Source of the DNA: an uncultured Phycisphaerales bacterium
GTDB lineage: Bacteria > Planctomycetota > Phycisphaerae > Phycisphaerales > SM1A02
DNA length: 63,077 nucleotides
Reading direction: 5' to 3'
Assembly (NCBI GenBank): GCA_949373145.1
Contig: CASICI010000008.1
Coordinates: forward strand, 1 to 63,077
The first letter of the stretch is position 1, and each line of letters begins with the position of its first letter. The notes beneath the pieces were generated by a model. That model was not told the DNA's origin, did no database searches, and saw nothing but the letters and a program-made list of their open reading frames with translations. The translations under genes and the position numbers were made by a program. Positions 34,290-42,651 of the stretch are shown piece by piece.

Positions 34290-37228
34290 CCAAGCGCTCC
34301 ATCATCGGGTTCGAGACGGTCGAGCAGAAGACGTGCGATCTCACGTTGAAGCAGGAGAATCTGATCCAGCACGTTGGTCGCGGCGGCCATGGCCGCCGTG
34401 ATCTCGGAATGACGATCAAGCAGTCGGGCGCGAAGATCGGGCCTGAGCAGAGCTGTTTCGAAACACATCAGATCCATCAGAGAGAACAATTGTGCTACCA
34501 CCATCTGCGGTTCGCGCACCGCCTGGAAGGAACGCACGGCACGCCTGCGGGTGAGTTCGGCCGGTTCGGCGGGCACGGGTTCCTGCATGTTTCGGTTCTC
34601 GAGTCGGCTTGACGCGGCATCGACCAGATCCGAGAGAAACGATGACGAAGCCCCGCCCGACCTGACCGACACCGATCCGCGAAGTCGACGACGGGTCTCG
34701 AGAGTGGCCGTGTATTCGGCGGCCAGACGATCGATGTCATGCATCGACGACTCAAGCAGCTTGAAGGCATGGTCCGCAAGCTGGCGGCGAGCCGCCAGCG
34801 ACCAGTTGTCATCACCCACCGCGGGAAGAGCGCGTCCGCTCAGACTCTGGATGAACTGCGACGTCGCACGCTCACGCCGAGGTCGCTCGAATCCATCGAG
34901 AAGGGCACGCGCGACATTGGGTCCCTCCGAGAAATAGTCGGCGGTGATGGCCTGAGCCAGTCGGCGAATGTCGGGCGTCGGACCCTGGAAGATCACTTTG
35001 GCGAGCGCGGCGGCATCCTGAACTCCGAGATCCCCACCTTCGTATCCTTCGAGTTCACGCAGGGCGTCAAGACGGTCCGACGCATCCCGGCGCGAACGAT
35101 CCCAGAGTGCGGCCCATCCACCATCCCGGGTGGTGCTTCGGCCGGGCTCTACGAAGAGTTGGCTTGAACGACGTGTCATGAGATACCCATCGGACCGCGC
35201 GGACTCCGCCACCCGCAAGGACTCCAGAGCCTCGACCCTGCGATCCAGTTCATACCGCTCCAGAGCGAGAATCAGATGGCCGAACGTGCGAATCTCATGG
35301 AAACGCGCCACATCATCGGGGAGGTCTTCGGTGTCACCGGCCTCGGACAGGAACGCTTCAAGGCGACGGTATTCCTCAGAGGACACCGACACACCTCGAG
35401 GTCGGTCCCCGGATGAGAACCGTGGCCAGAAAGAATCGATGCGATCGGCGATCTCCGATCGACGCGCCGCATCGGCATCCACGGAGAGGATCAATTCATC
35501 GCCCCACCATGCCACATCGCCAAGACGGAGAAACAGACTTCCCAGCAGCCAGAGGTTGTAGGAGGAGATGCCTTCATGCTCGAACCAGTCCATCAGATTG
35601 AGCCGCACCAGAACGGGATCGAAGGCACGGGGAGAGAACTCGATCTCGCCCAGCAGACGAGCGAGCAGATCGACGACCGGGCTGGATGGATCGATGACCA
35701 CACGGTCACGAAGCAGGTCGCCGACCGCGTCGAGAATGGCGACCTCGAACAACGCACCACTTCTCAGTGCCTTCTGAGCGAGGAGCCAGGATTCGACCTG
35801 ATCCGAGGCACCCTCACGATCGTTTTCAAGTCGAACGAGCAGGCCGGGAATCATCTCATCCAGAGCGACGCCCGCGGAACGTGCGAAGAGATCCTCCTGC
35901 AGACGAGTCGACGAACGCCGGGTGTCGGCACCGGAATGGAGCGAACGGGCATGCGATCGCAGCGACTCCGGCATGTCAGCACCACCGGAGACCATCGCAA
36001 GCAGCCCTCGTGACCACGAGATTCTCCAGGGTGCTTCCGTTGCGGAAAGATCCTGGTCGGCGAGAGAATCGATCTCATCCAGAAGACGACGTGCACGTCG
36101 ACTGCCACTCGAAGTCGACACCGGTCTGAGCGAGGCCTGGATGAGCTGTTGCCTGAGAGCTGAATCAAGCAAGGGCCAGTGCGAACCCCCATCGAAAAGA
36201 AGCGAGCCATACGTCCTGACCAGCGATTCATCGGAACCCTGCTCGGGAAGGCTTGCCTTGCGTGCGACCAGACCGAGCTCCTCGATCCAGTCGAGAGCCT
36301 GAAGGGAAACATCCGTCCGAGACCCGCCTATCGAACCGACCAGAGAGGGACGAGTCGTCCAGACCGCAGGCTCGATCCTGTCCGAACCCCCGATGACTCC
36401 GTTGGAGAGAGGAGGCTGTTCTTCAAGAGCGATCGCACGCAGCTCCTCGTCAAGCACTTCCTGTTTGACGCGTTGATTCTCGATCTGCGTGACGATCGGG
36501 GATGGGACGGTGAGCGCCAGAGTGAAGAGTCCGATCAGAATGATCGCGCAGACACCGCAGGCGATCAGGATTCTGATTCTCGAACCCGGAGTCTCTCCAC
36601 TGAACTCACGTGAGAGTCGCATCGAGACGTGATCCATCGCGGCCGCCACCATGGGGGAGCTTCCCCCACCGCCCATCAGTTTCTGCGCGGAGTCCTCCAT
36701 CTCGGAGACCCGACGAGCCGACGCGGCGTCCGCCACGAAGGACCCCGAAGGAAGTGCGAGATCACCATCACGAAGCACCTGGGAGAGGCCGGTCATGATG
36801 CGGGTCATCGCCTTGGGATGAACGCTGTGGAGTGCCGCGAGTCCGGTGATACGCCCTCTGCTCGCCGCGTTCCAACCACCGGAAGCGACGAGGATCGAAA
36901 GAATCATCCGGTCGAACGGAGTGATTCCGATCCCGGTGGACCGGACCGTCGGGGTCGTCACTTCCTCTGGAGAAGTGTCGGTCGGAGCACCCTTCGTATC
37001 AGCGCTTTCCATGAGTTTCGAAAAAGTCTGGTTCAGACGCCGACGCAACTTCTGAGCGGAGGAATCCAATCTGGCGGGGTGCCGGTCGAGCATGACGAGC
37101 CGTTGTTCGAGGGCTTCAACGAGTTCGTCGTGCGTGAGAACCACGTCGGGCTCGAGACCCAGAAGCGTCCGGTCGTCAGCCTCGCCGGCCAGTCCCAGAA
37201 ATCTCATTTCGGGAGTGCGCGCGCTCAT
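34286..37228 (-). CDS. Large single-pass membrane protein of the ExbBD-vWA operon
   Basis: A 980-residue protein of unknown family. The cytoplasmic part (1 to about 215) begins MRFLGLAGEADDRTLLGLE and has a helical module (LTHDELVEALEQRLVMLD, LRRRLNQTFSKLME) that vaguely resembles a J-like helical hairpin without HPD. Then comes a helical region with TPFDRMILSILVASGGWNA. One transmembrane helix at about 218-240 (ILIACGVCAIILIGLFTLAL) leads to a 740-residue periplasmic region of helical repeats with conserved-looking Trp and Arg. The start at 37228 makes an ATGA overlap with the upstream gene. It could bridge the cytoplasm to the motor's periplasmic parts. Confidence 0.78.
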   Translation of the reverse strand: MSARTPEMRFLGLAGEADDRTLLGLEPDVVLTHDELVEALEQRLVMLDRHPARLDSSAQKLRRRLNQTFSKLMESADTKGAPTDTSPEEVTTPTVRSTGIGITPFDRMILSILVASGGWNAASRGRITGLAALHSVHPKAMTRIMTGLSQVLRDGDLALPSGSFVADAASARRVSEMEDSAQKLMGGGGSSPMVAAAMDHVSMRLSREFSGETPGSRIRILIACGVCAIILIGLFTLALTVPSPIVTQIENQRVKQEVLDEELRAIALEEQPPLSNGVIGGSDRIEPAVWTTRPSLVGSIGGSRTDVSLQALDWIEELGLVARKASLPEQGSDESLVRTYGSLLFDGGSHWPLLDSALRQQLIQASLRPVSTSSGSRRARRLLDEIDSLADQDLSATEAPWRISWSRGLLAMVSGGADMPESLRSHARSLHSGADTRRSSTRLQEDLFARSAGVALDEMIPGLLVRLENDREGASDQVESWLLAQKALRSGALFEVAILDAVGDLLRDRVVIDPSSPVVDLLARLLGEIEFSPRAFDPVLVRLNLMDWFEHEGISSYNLWLLGSLFLRLGDVAWWGDELILSVDADAARRSEIADRIDSFWPRFSSGDRPRGVSVSSEEYRRLEAFLSEAGDTEDLPDDVARFHEIRTFGHLILALERYELDRRVEALESLRVAESARSDGYLMTRRSSQLFVEPGRSTTRDGGWAALWDRSRRDASDRLDALRELEGYEGGDLGVQDAAALAKVIFQGPTPDIRRLAQAITADYFSEGPNVARALLDGFERPRRERATSQFIQSLSGRALPAVGDDNWSLAARRQLADHAFKLLESSMHDIDRLAAEYTATLETRRRLRGSVSVRSGGASSSFLSDLVDAASSRLENRNMQEPVPAEPAELTRRRAVRSFQAVREPQMVVAQLFSLMDLMCFETALLRPDLRARLLDRHSEITAAMAAATNVLDQILLLQREIARLLLDRLEPDDGALG

Positions 37229-39840
37229 GGCGTCCCTCCGCCCAGAGACTGGTGCAAGGCACGAAGTCGCACGCCCCACCGACCTGGTCCGTAGTCGGGA
37301 TACAGCACGACGTGCTGATCGAGCACCTTGCGAGCTCGTTCGGAGTCATGACGAGAAAGCAGTTCGAGAAAACGGATCTTCCGTTCATAAAAGGTGTCGG
37401 ATCCGGGACTCGCTCCGTTCAGAAGAACACGCTGTGCATCGAGCGCCTTGTTCAACCGTCCGGTCGAATCCGCGACGGCGACGAGGCCCTCGAGTGCACG
37501 AATGTCGCTGGGGCGCGAGCGCACCAACGCATCATGAAAGGCGAAGGCCTTCTCTCCGGCATCGAAGTCGCCGTTCCGTGCGAAGGCGAGTCGCTCCGCC
37601 AACGCCCTCGTTCGAAGGATGAGCCATCGCTCGGAATCGGAGAGGTCGGACTCGAGAGGCGTCGGACCGGAAAGACCGGTACCGGCTCGACGAACGGCCT
37701 CGATCGCGATGGGGACGAGTGCGGAGTCGAGGGATTCCTCGAGGAGCACATCTTCAGCCGTCGCCAGAATGATCTTCAATGAGCGGCGCAGGTAGGGATC
37801 AGACTCGATGACTTCATTCGATTCGAAGCTGCCCAGCACTTCACGAAGATTCTCGACTTGGAGGGGCGGGAGCAGCAGGACCTCGACACGCCGGGATGCG
37901 AGCTGCTCCCGATGCCGGACTGGAATCTTCATTCCGTCCGCTCGTGCCGCATCGATGCTTTTCATGAGTGCGCTCGCAGCCTCACGATCACGGGTGCGCG
38001 CGGCCAGTGAGACACTGAAGATCCTCAATGACTCGAGAAGCGCCGCATCGATCTCAACCTCGTTCATGTCGTTGGAGAATTCGGGGCTCGACACACGCTC
38101 GAGAAACAGTCGACCTGCATCGATCGACGTGGTCCCGGTACCGCTCTTGAAGAGTCGGTAGAGAATTCGAAGCGCCTTCTTCCGTGAGATCTCCACGAGA
38201 TCATCGTCATCGACGAGGGTGAGAAGCGCGAGCGCATCATCGATGGTGGGCTCGGAGGTGTCCTCCATCTTCAGAAGACGAGCGCGTGAAGCGCTCGGGT
38301 GCGAGGGATGCAGTACGAGAAAACGATCGAGCAGGTCGATTCGCAGACGAATCTGATCGTCGGTGGCCTGCTGCGATCGTTCATGCTCCAGAAAACTCTG
38401 GATCGCCGACCAGAGGAGATCCCCCGCATCCAGACCGCCATCGGCTTCGGAAGCTGAAAGAAAATCCTCACCGGACGCAAGATGGTCGCCGAGACGGCGG
38501 TGACAGAGTCCGCGCATCCTCAGGAGCTCGAGACGAAGTTCGGGAAAGCTTCCGGCATCGGACTCGGTCTCAGCCGAGTTCAATTCCGCAAGAGCCTCAC
38601 GATTCAGCTGTCGGGCGGACACCTGATCACCATCGGCTGAAAGCGCCTCCGCTTCACGCATCGCCTGCCAGGCACCCACGAATCGAAGGAGGAATCCCTC
38701 CTTGACGTCGGGAAGACCGAATCGCTCGGAGAGTTCGGAGATCAATGCGAAGTCACCACGAGAGGCGATCATGTCCACTGCGATGCGGGCGAGTTCCGAG
38801 GCTTCGGGATCCTCCGCGGCCTGAAGAGCCACCACGGATGCGAGACGAAGCATCTCCGACGTCACGTCATCAGGAGCCTCGGCGAGGACACGCGCGGCCG
38901 TTCGATAGTCTCGAAGATCAAGTGCCAGGGCGAGACGCCAGAATGGAAGCCAGACCCGGGGCCGTTCCGCGGCTGCCTCGTCATCGAGGAGATCAAGCCA
39001 GACATCGAGCGTCGGCATCGAATCGTTCAGACTGCGCGCGAACGCGGTTCCGATGATCGACCAGGCATACCAGTCGAAGGATCGTCGGTCCACGGAGAGC
39101 GAGGCCGGTTCCGGGTACGCCTCACCGGTGTCGAAGAGCGTTCCGAAGAGACGTTGAGACAACGCCGACGCTTCACCGGAATTCGTGAGCCAGGCAAGAT
39201 AGGCACGCGCCCACGCTTCGAGATAGGTGGCCTGTCCCAGCATCACATCGAGCGTGACGGTATCGCGTGAGAGCAGTTCGGCATCGATGCCACGCGTCCG
39301 ACCGAGTCGCTTCTTCTGGCTTTCGTTTCGTTTTTCAAGACGCTTTCGCAACTCACCGAGTTCCTCCGCCAGCTCCTCGAGCCGCAGGACCATCGAGTCA
39401 CGGGACACCGCATCCAGACGCTGCAGACGTATCTCCAGACAGTCCGACTCGGCGAGCGCGTATCGAGACCGCAGAAGCACCAGACGAAGTGGATCACCAG
39501 TCTTGAGCTTGAGCCCCTCGAGGAGGCGTCGACCACGTTCCTCGAGAAGGGTCCGTGCCTCGTCGTCGAGAGTCGATTCGAAACCACGCACGTAGAGTTG
39601 GATCAGCTGTTCGATGAGGACGTCCTGCTCCTCCTCGACCCGGGTTGAAGCGAGCATCTCCTCGAGCCTTGACATGCGAAGACGATCGAGCCCTCTCGAC
39701 TCCAGCCACCCGGCGACCGCATCCTGAGCCGGGAGGTCGGATGGCCTGCCGAGAATCGACATGACCAGCAGCAGGCTCCAGACGATCGGACGCGCGCCGG
39801 CATGCGGGGAGCATCGTCCCATGGGAGAGGATGACATCAT
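37225..39840 (-). CDS. Exported TPR-like solenoid protein of the ExbBD-vWA operon
   Basis: An 871-residue exported protein: signal peptide (PIVWSLLLVMSILGRPSDLPA), then a long run of helix pairs with a charged coiled coil (LEELAEELGELRKRLEKR). The C-terminal repeats have TPR spacing (AFHDALVRSRPSDIRALEGLVAVADSTGRLNKALDAQRVLL). No enzyme motif is seen. ATGA overlaps join it to the second ExbD-like gene upstream and the 980-residue gene downstream. It is probably a periplasmic scaffold that receives or transmits force from the ExbB/ExbD channel. Confidence 0.78.
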   Translation of the reverse strand: MMSSSPMGRCSPHAGARPIVWSLLLVMSILGRPSDLPAQDAVAGWLESRGLDRLRMSRLEEMLASTRVEEEQDVLIEQLIQLYVRGFESTLDDEARTLLEERGRRLLEGLKLKTGDPLRLVLLRSRYALAESDCLEIRLQRLDAVSRDSMVLRLEELAEELGELRKRLEKRNESQKKRLGRTRGIDAELLSRDTVTLDVMLGQATYLEAWARAYLAWLTNSGEASALSQRLFGTLFDTGEAYPEPASLSVDRRSFDWYAWSIIGTAFARSLNDSMPTLDVWLDLLDDEAAAERPRVWLPFWRLALALDLRDYRTAARVLAEAPDDVTSEMLRLASVVALQAAEDPEASELARIAVDMIASRGDFALISELSERFGLPDVKEGFLLRFVGAWQAMREAEALSADGDQVSARQLNREALAELNSAETESDAGSFPELRLELLRMRGLCHRRLGDHLASGEDFLSASEADGGLDAGDLLWSAIQSFLEHERSQQATDDQIRLRIDLLDRFLVLHPSHPSASRARLLKMEDTSEPTIDDALALLTLVDDDDLVEISRKKALRILYRLFKSGTGTTSIDAGRLFLERVSSPEFSNDMNEVEIDAALLESLRIFSVSLAARTRDREAASALMKSIDAARADGMKIPVRHREQLASRRVEVLLLPPLQVENLREVLGSFESNEVIESDPYLRRSLKIILATAEDVLLEESLDSALVPIAIEAVRRAGTGLSGPTPLESDLSDSERWLILRTRALAERLAFARNGDFDAGEKAFAFHDALVRSRPSDIRALEGLVAVADSTGRLNKALDAQRVLLNGASPGSDTFYERKIRFLELLSRHDSERARKVLDQHVVLYPDYGPGRWGVRLRALHQSLGGGTP

Positions 39841-40265
39841 TCGCTCTCCGAAGGAACATAGGTCACGCTTGAAAAACCGGCATCCTGTCCGGCCTGCATC
39901 GCCGCGGCGGCGAACCCGACGGTCGGACCGGAATGCACTCTGATGAAGAGATCGGATTCGGTCTCGAGTTGCTCGAGAGCCTGCGTCAGGCTGTCACGGT
40001 CGGTGAAGACGCGATCACCAAGCAGATAGCTCGGAACCGAATCAAGCATTCGGACCTCGACGATCTGAGGTTGAAAATCGCTGGCGAGGCCCGAGGAGGA
40101 CGTTTGATCCATCTTCAGATTCGAGGACAACTGATCTTCAGGATCGAGGACGACCATCGTGAGCAGAAAATAAGCGAGCAGAAGGAAGGTGCAATCGATC
40201 ATGCTGGCCATGTTGAGAATGAGACGTCGTCGACCACGACGGTTCTTGCTGGCACCTATGCGCAT
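39837..40265 (-). CDS. ExbD/TolR-family protein (second copy)
   Basis: A 142-residue inner-membrane protein: basic cytoplasmic N-terminus (SKNRRGRRR), one transmembrane helix with the essential Asp24 in ASMIDCTFLLLAYFLLTMV, and a periplasmic domain ending AMQAGQDAGFSSVTYV. The Asp is the proton-relay residue of ExbD, TolR and MotB. It differs widely from the neighbouring ExbD copy, so the motor is probably heterodimeric on the D side. It follows that copy by 36 bases and overlaps the next gene as ATGA. Confidence 0.87.
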   Translation of the reverse strand: MRIGASKNRRGRRRLILNMASMIDCTFLLLAYFLLTMVVLDPEDQLSSNLKMDQTSSSGLASDFQPQIVEVRMLDSVPSYLLGDRVFTDRDSLTQALEQLETESDLFIRVHSGPTVGFAAAAMQAGQDAGFSSVTYVPSESE

Positions 40266-40301
40266 GATGGTTTCCTCCTTTCGTTCACGAATGAACCACG
40301 A

Positions 40302-40727
40302 TCAACGTGGTGGGGTCGTCGCCAATCGAACCCCGGCCAGACCGGCTCTGCGCAGGGAATTCATGACCTGATTGAGTCGCCCTGCGGGTGCGTTTCGATC
40401 GGCGCGGATCAAAGGCCGATTCAAGGTGCCGCCAGTCTCGTCCGCCCCACCGGCCGCCATCGCGATCAGATCGAGTTCGGCGATCGAGATCACACGTTCA
40501 CCTTCCACGATCGAACCATCGGCGAGAACGTTGAGAATCAGACCCGCAGGTTGCACGGCAGGATCCTTCTCCCCCATCTCGACCGGAAGCTCCACTTCGG
40601 CACGAGACTCCCGCGCCAGCTGCATGGTGGTGAGAAAGAAGATCAGCAACAGGAACACGATGTCGATCATCGGGGTCATGTCCAGCAGAAGATTGCGTTC
40701 CTTGCGTGAAGGCGCGTGAATCTTCAT
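40302..40727 (-). CDS. ExbD/TolR-family protein (first copy)
   Basis: A 141-residue ExbD with the classical MTPMIDIVFLLLIFFLTT helix carrying Asp22 and a periplasmic domain with GSIVEGERVISIAEL, then RPLIRADRNAPAGRLNQVMN, the ExbD/TolR swapped-dimer strand. It pairs with the ExbB/TolQ homologue encoded just upstream (ATGA overlap) to form a proton channel. TonB- and Tol-type systems normally have one D protein per motor; two unlike copies side by side is a planctomycete habit. Confidence 0.92.
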   Translation of the reverse strand: MKIHAPSRKERNLLLDMTPMIDIVFLLLIFFLTTMQLARESRAEVELPVEMGEKDPAVQPAGLILNVLADGSIVEGERVISIAELDLIAMAAGGADETGGTLNRPLIRADRNAPAGRLNQVMNSLRRAGLAGVRLATTPPR

Positions 40728-41518
40728 GTGTCGTTGCCGTTCTGCGAGGCAGGCCTGGCGGGACGGGCACGCCCCCCTGCTGACGCACCCTGAGCTGCGG
40801 GGGTCGCAGAGGGAGTCGCGGCGGCACCGGGCGCACCTGCGGATTCGAGCAACATCGCAAGCTGGTCCAGTTCGTTTCCGGCATCGGCAGCGATCGCGTC
40901 GATGCGATTCCTGAAGTAGGAACAGAGAATGACGCAGGGAATCGCGACGATCAGACCCTGCATGGTCGTGATCAAGGCGAGACTGATGTTGGCGGCGAGC
41001 TGTTCGTAATAGGCGGAATCATTGACCGCGCCCGCGGACACGGTGTCGAACGCACCGATCATGCCCCAGACGGTGCCCAGCAAACCAAGCAGCGGCGCGA
41101 TCGATCCGATGACGAAGAGTCCGTCGGTCGAGCGGTAGAGGCGTTCGGTCTGTTCCGTTCCGGCATCCTCGATGGCGGTCTTGATCTCGAAGGCACCGAA
41201 GGGTGACTTGAGATACCGAGTCAGACCGGGCGCCAGCACTCGGGTGAGAAAACTGTCGTTCGGCGGAAGCAGACAGAACTCGAGCGACTCCTCGGCACGC
41301 CCGGCCCCCAGGGCACGGCTGAGAAATTCGACCTGAAGCTCCGGGATGAGCTGGGTCCGTCGAATCTGCAGGGCATGCACCACGGCCAGAACGACGGCCA
41401 GGATGGAGAGCAGGATGATGAGATACCCGATCAAACCACCGGCGGTGATGAACTTGATCAGACTCGAGCCACCCTCTCCGGCAGTGACGGTCAGCAGCAT
41501 GTGGGAAAAAGACGTCAT
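40724..41518 (-). CDS. MotA/TolQ/ExbB proton-channel family protein
   Basis: A 264-residue inner-membrane protein with three transmembrane helices: the first at about 25-47 (AGGLIGYLIILLSILAVVLAVV), then a large cytoplasmic loop, then the pair STDGLFVIGSIAPLLGLLGT and SLALITTMQGLIVAIPCVI. The GLLGTVWGMIGAF and EQLAANISLALITT signatures are diagnostic of the MotA_ExbB family. An Ala/Pro-rich tail ends it. It converts proton motive force into motion of partner proteins. ATGA overlaps tie it to genes on both sides. Confidence 0.93.
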   Translation of the reverse strand: MTSFSHMLLTVTAGEGGSSLIKFITAGGLIGYLIILLSILAVVLAVVHALQIRRTQLIPELQVEFLSRALGAGRAEESLEFCLLPPNDSFLTRVLAPGLTRYLKSPFGAFEIKTAIEDAGTEQTERLYRSTDGLFVIGSIAPLLGLLGTVWGMIGAFDTVSAGAVNDSAYYEQLAANISLALITTMQGLIVAIPCVILCSYFRNRIDAIAADAGNELDQLAMLLESAGAPGAAATPSATPAAQGASAGGRARPARPASQNGNDT

Positions 41519-42651
41519 TCGTTCTCCGTTTCGAGATCGGGTGTCGAATTCGAGGCGGGGCCTCGGGACTCATTCAGCGGAAGCAGGCGAGGGGTGACCA
41601 CGGCGGACAGCGGGCGAGGCGATTCCAACAGGAAGCGTCTCAGGGTCGCGGATTCGTCGTTTCGACCTTCGCCAGAAAGGATTCGTGCCGAAAGCTCGAC
41701 CGCGCGCTGGGCCAGTACAGGATACGACCCCTGATGGACGGCGGGCAGCTCGAGCAGTGCCAGCACGATGCGATCCGTCGAGACCTCACCGGCGGCGAGC
41801 TGGGAGGTCGCGTTGAACCAGGCATGCCAGGCCTCGATGAATTCCGGGGCCTCATCGAGAGCGGACAGTTCCTCGAGCGTGCGCATGGATTCCTGGCGGA
41901 GCCTGCCGTCGAGTGATCGTGTGCCCAGAATCGATTCCATCAGAATCACTCCGATGTCCGAAGAGCCGGAGGGACGGACGCTTCGTCGTCCCATGGAGGC
42001 ATAGAGCTCCGCGAGGCGTGAGACCACGGGATCGGAATCGATCCGCCAGTGCCTGAGATCCTCGGCCAGTCGATCCACGGATGAGTCACTGGTGGGAATC
42101 GGTGGCAGCTGCGGGAGCAACCAGAACCGGTCGTCGATGATCGCAGGCAGAGCCTGAAAACGATCGGTGTCGACCCCGGCACGACGAAGACGCGTGGTCT
42201 CCAGCGCGGCCGGGAGAATCGCCTCCGTGTCACCTGACTCGAGCAGGCATCTCAGCAACCCTTCAGCGATGATCAAGGCCAGTTCATGATTTCGCTCGTC
42301 ACCGGTACGAGGGGTGAAATGACGTTGGAAGAGCACCAGCGCAAGTTGCGAATCACCTCGCTGAAGTCGGCTGCGGGCACGCCAGACATCGCGGGCGAGA
42401 TCCTCATACCGCGCCCATTGATCGATCAGGATGGGGTCCGTCAGGTCATCGATGCCAGCCACCTGGTCAAGGGTGAAACGCATCGTCTCACCGGCAGACG
42501 TGACGACTTCCAGTCCCCCGGGGACGAAGGCCACTCGAACCGCATCCACGGAGGCCGCACCATCACGAAGGTGGACCACTTCCGCAGTGACAACGGACGG
42601 TGCGAGGAGGATGGAAAGCATCAGCACCGCAAGCGCGCGAACTCCGTTCAT
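41515..42651 (-). CDS. Exported helical protein of the ExbBD-vWA operon
   Basis: A 378-residue exported protein: signal peptide (ALAVLMLSILLAPSVVTA), a small beta module (VVHLRDGAASVDAVRVAFVPGG to TMRFTLDQVAGIDDL, about residues 24-72), then TPR-like helices (WRARSRLQRGDSQLALVLFQRHF, HELALIIAEGLLRCLLESGD). The ATG at 42651 overlaps the vWA gene stop as ATGA; the longer frame to 42684 is inside that gene. No named family. Being between the vWA transducer and the ExbB channel suggests it binds one of them in the periplasm. Confidence 0.78.
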   Translation of the reverse strand: MNGVRALAVLMLSILLAPSVVTAEVVHLRDGAASVDAVRVAFVPGGLEVVTSAGETMRFTLDQVAGIDDLTDPILIDQWARYEDLARDVWRARSRLQRGDSQLALVLFQRHFTPRTGDERNHELALIIAEGLLRCLLESGDTEAILPAALETTRLRRAGVDTDRFQALPAIIDDRFWLLPQLPPIPTSDSSVDRLAEDLRHWRIDSDPVVSRLAELYASMGRRSVRPSGSSDIGVILMESILGTRSLDGRLRQESMRTLEELSALDEAPEFIEAWHAWFNATSQLAAGEVSTDRIVLALLELPAVHQGSYPVLAQRAVELSARILSGEGRNDESATLRRFLLESPRPLSAVVTPRLLPLNESRGPASNSTPDLETENE

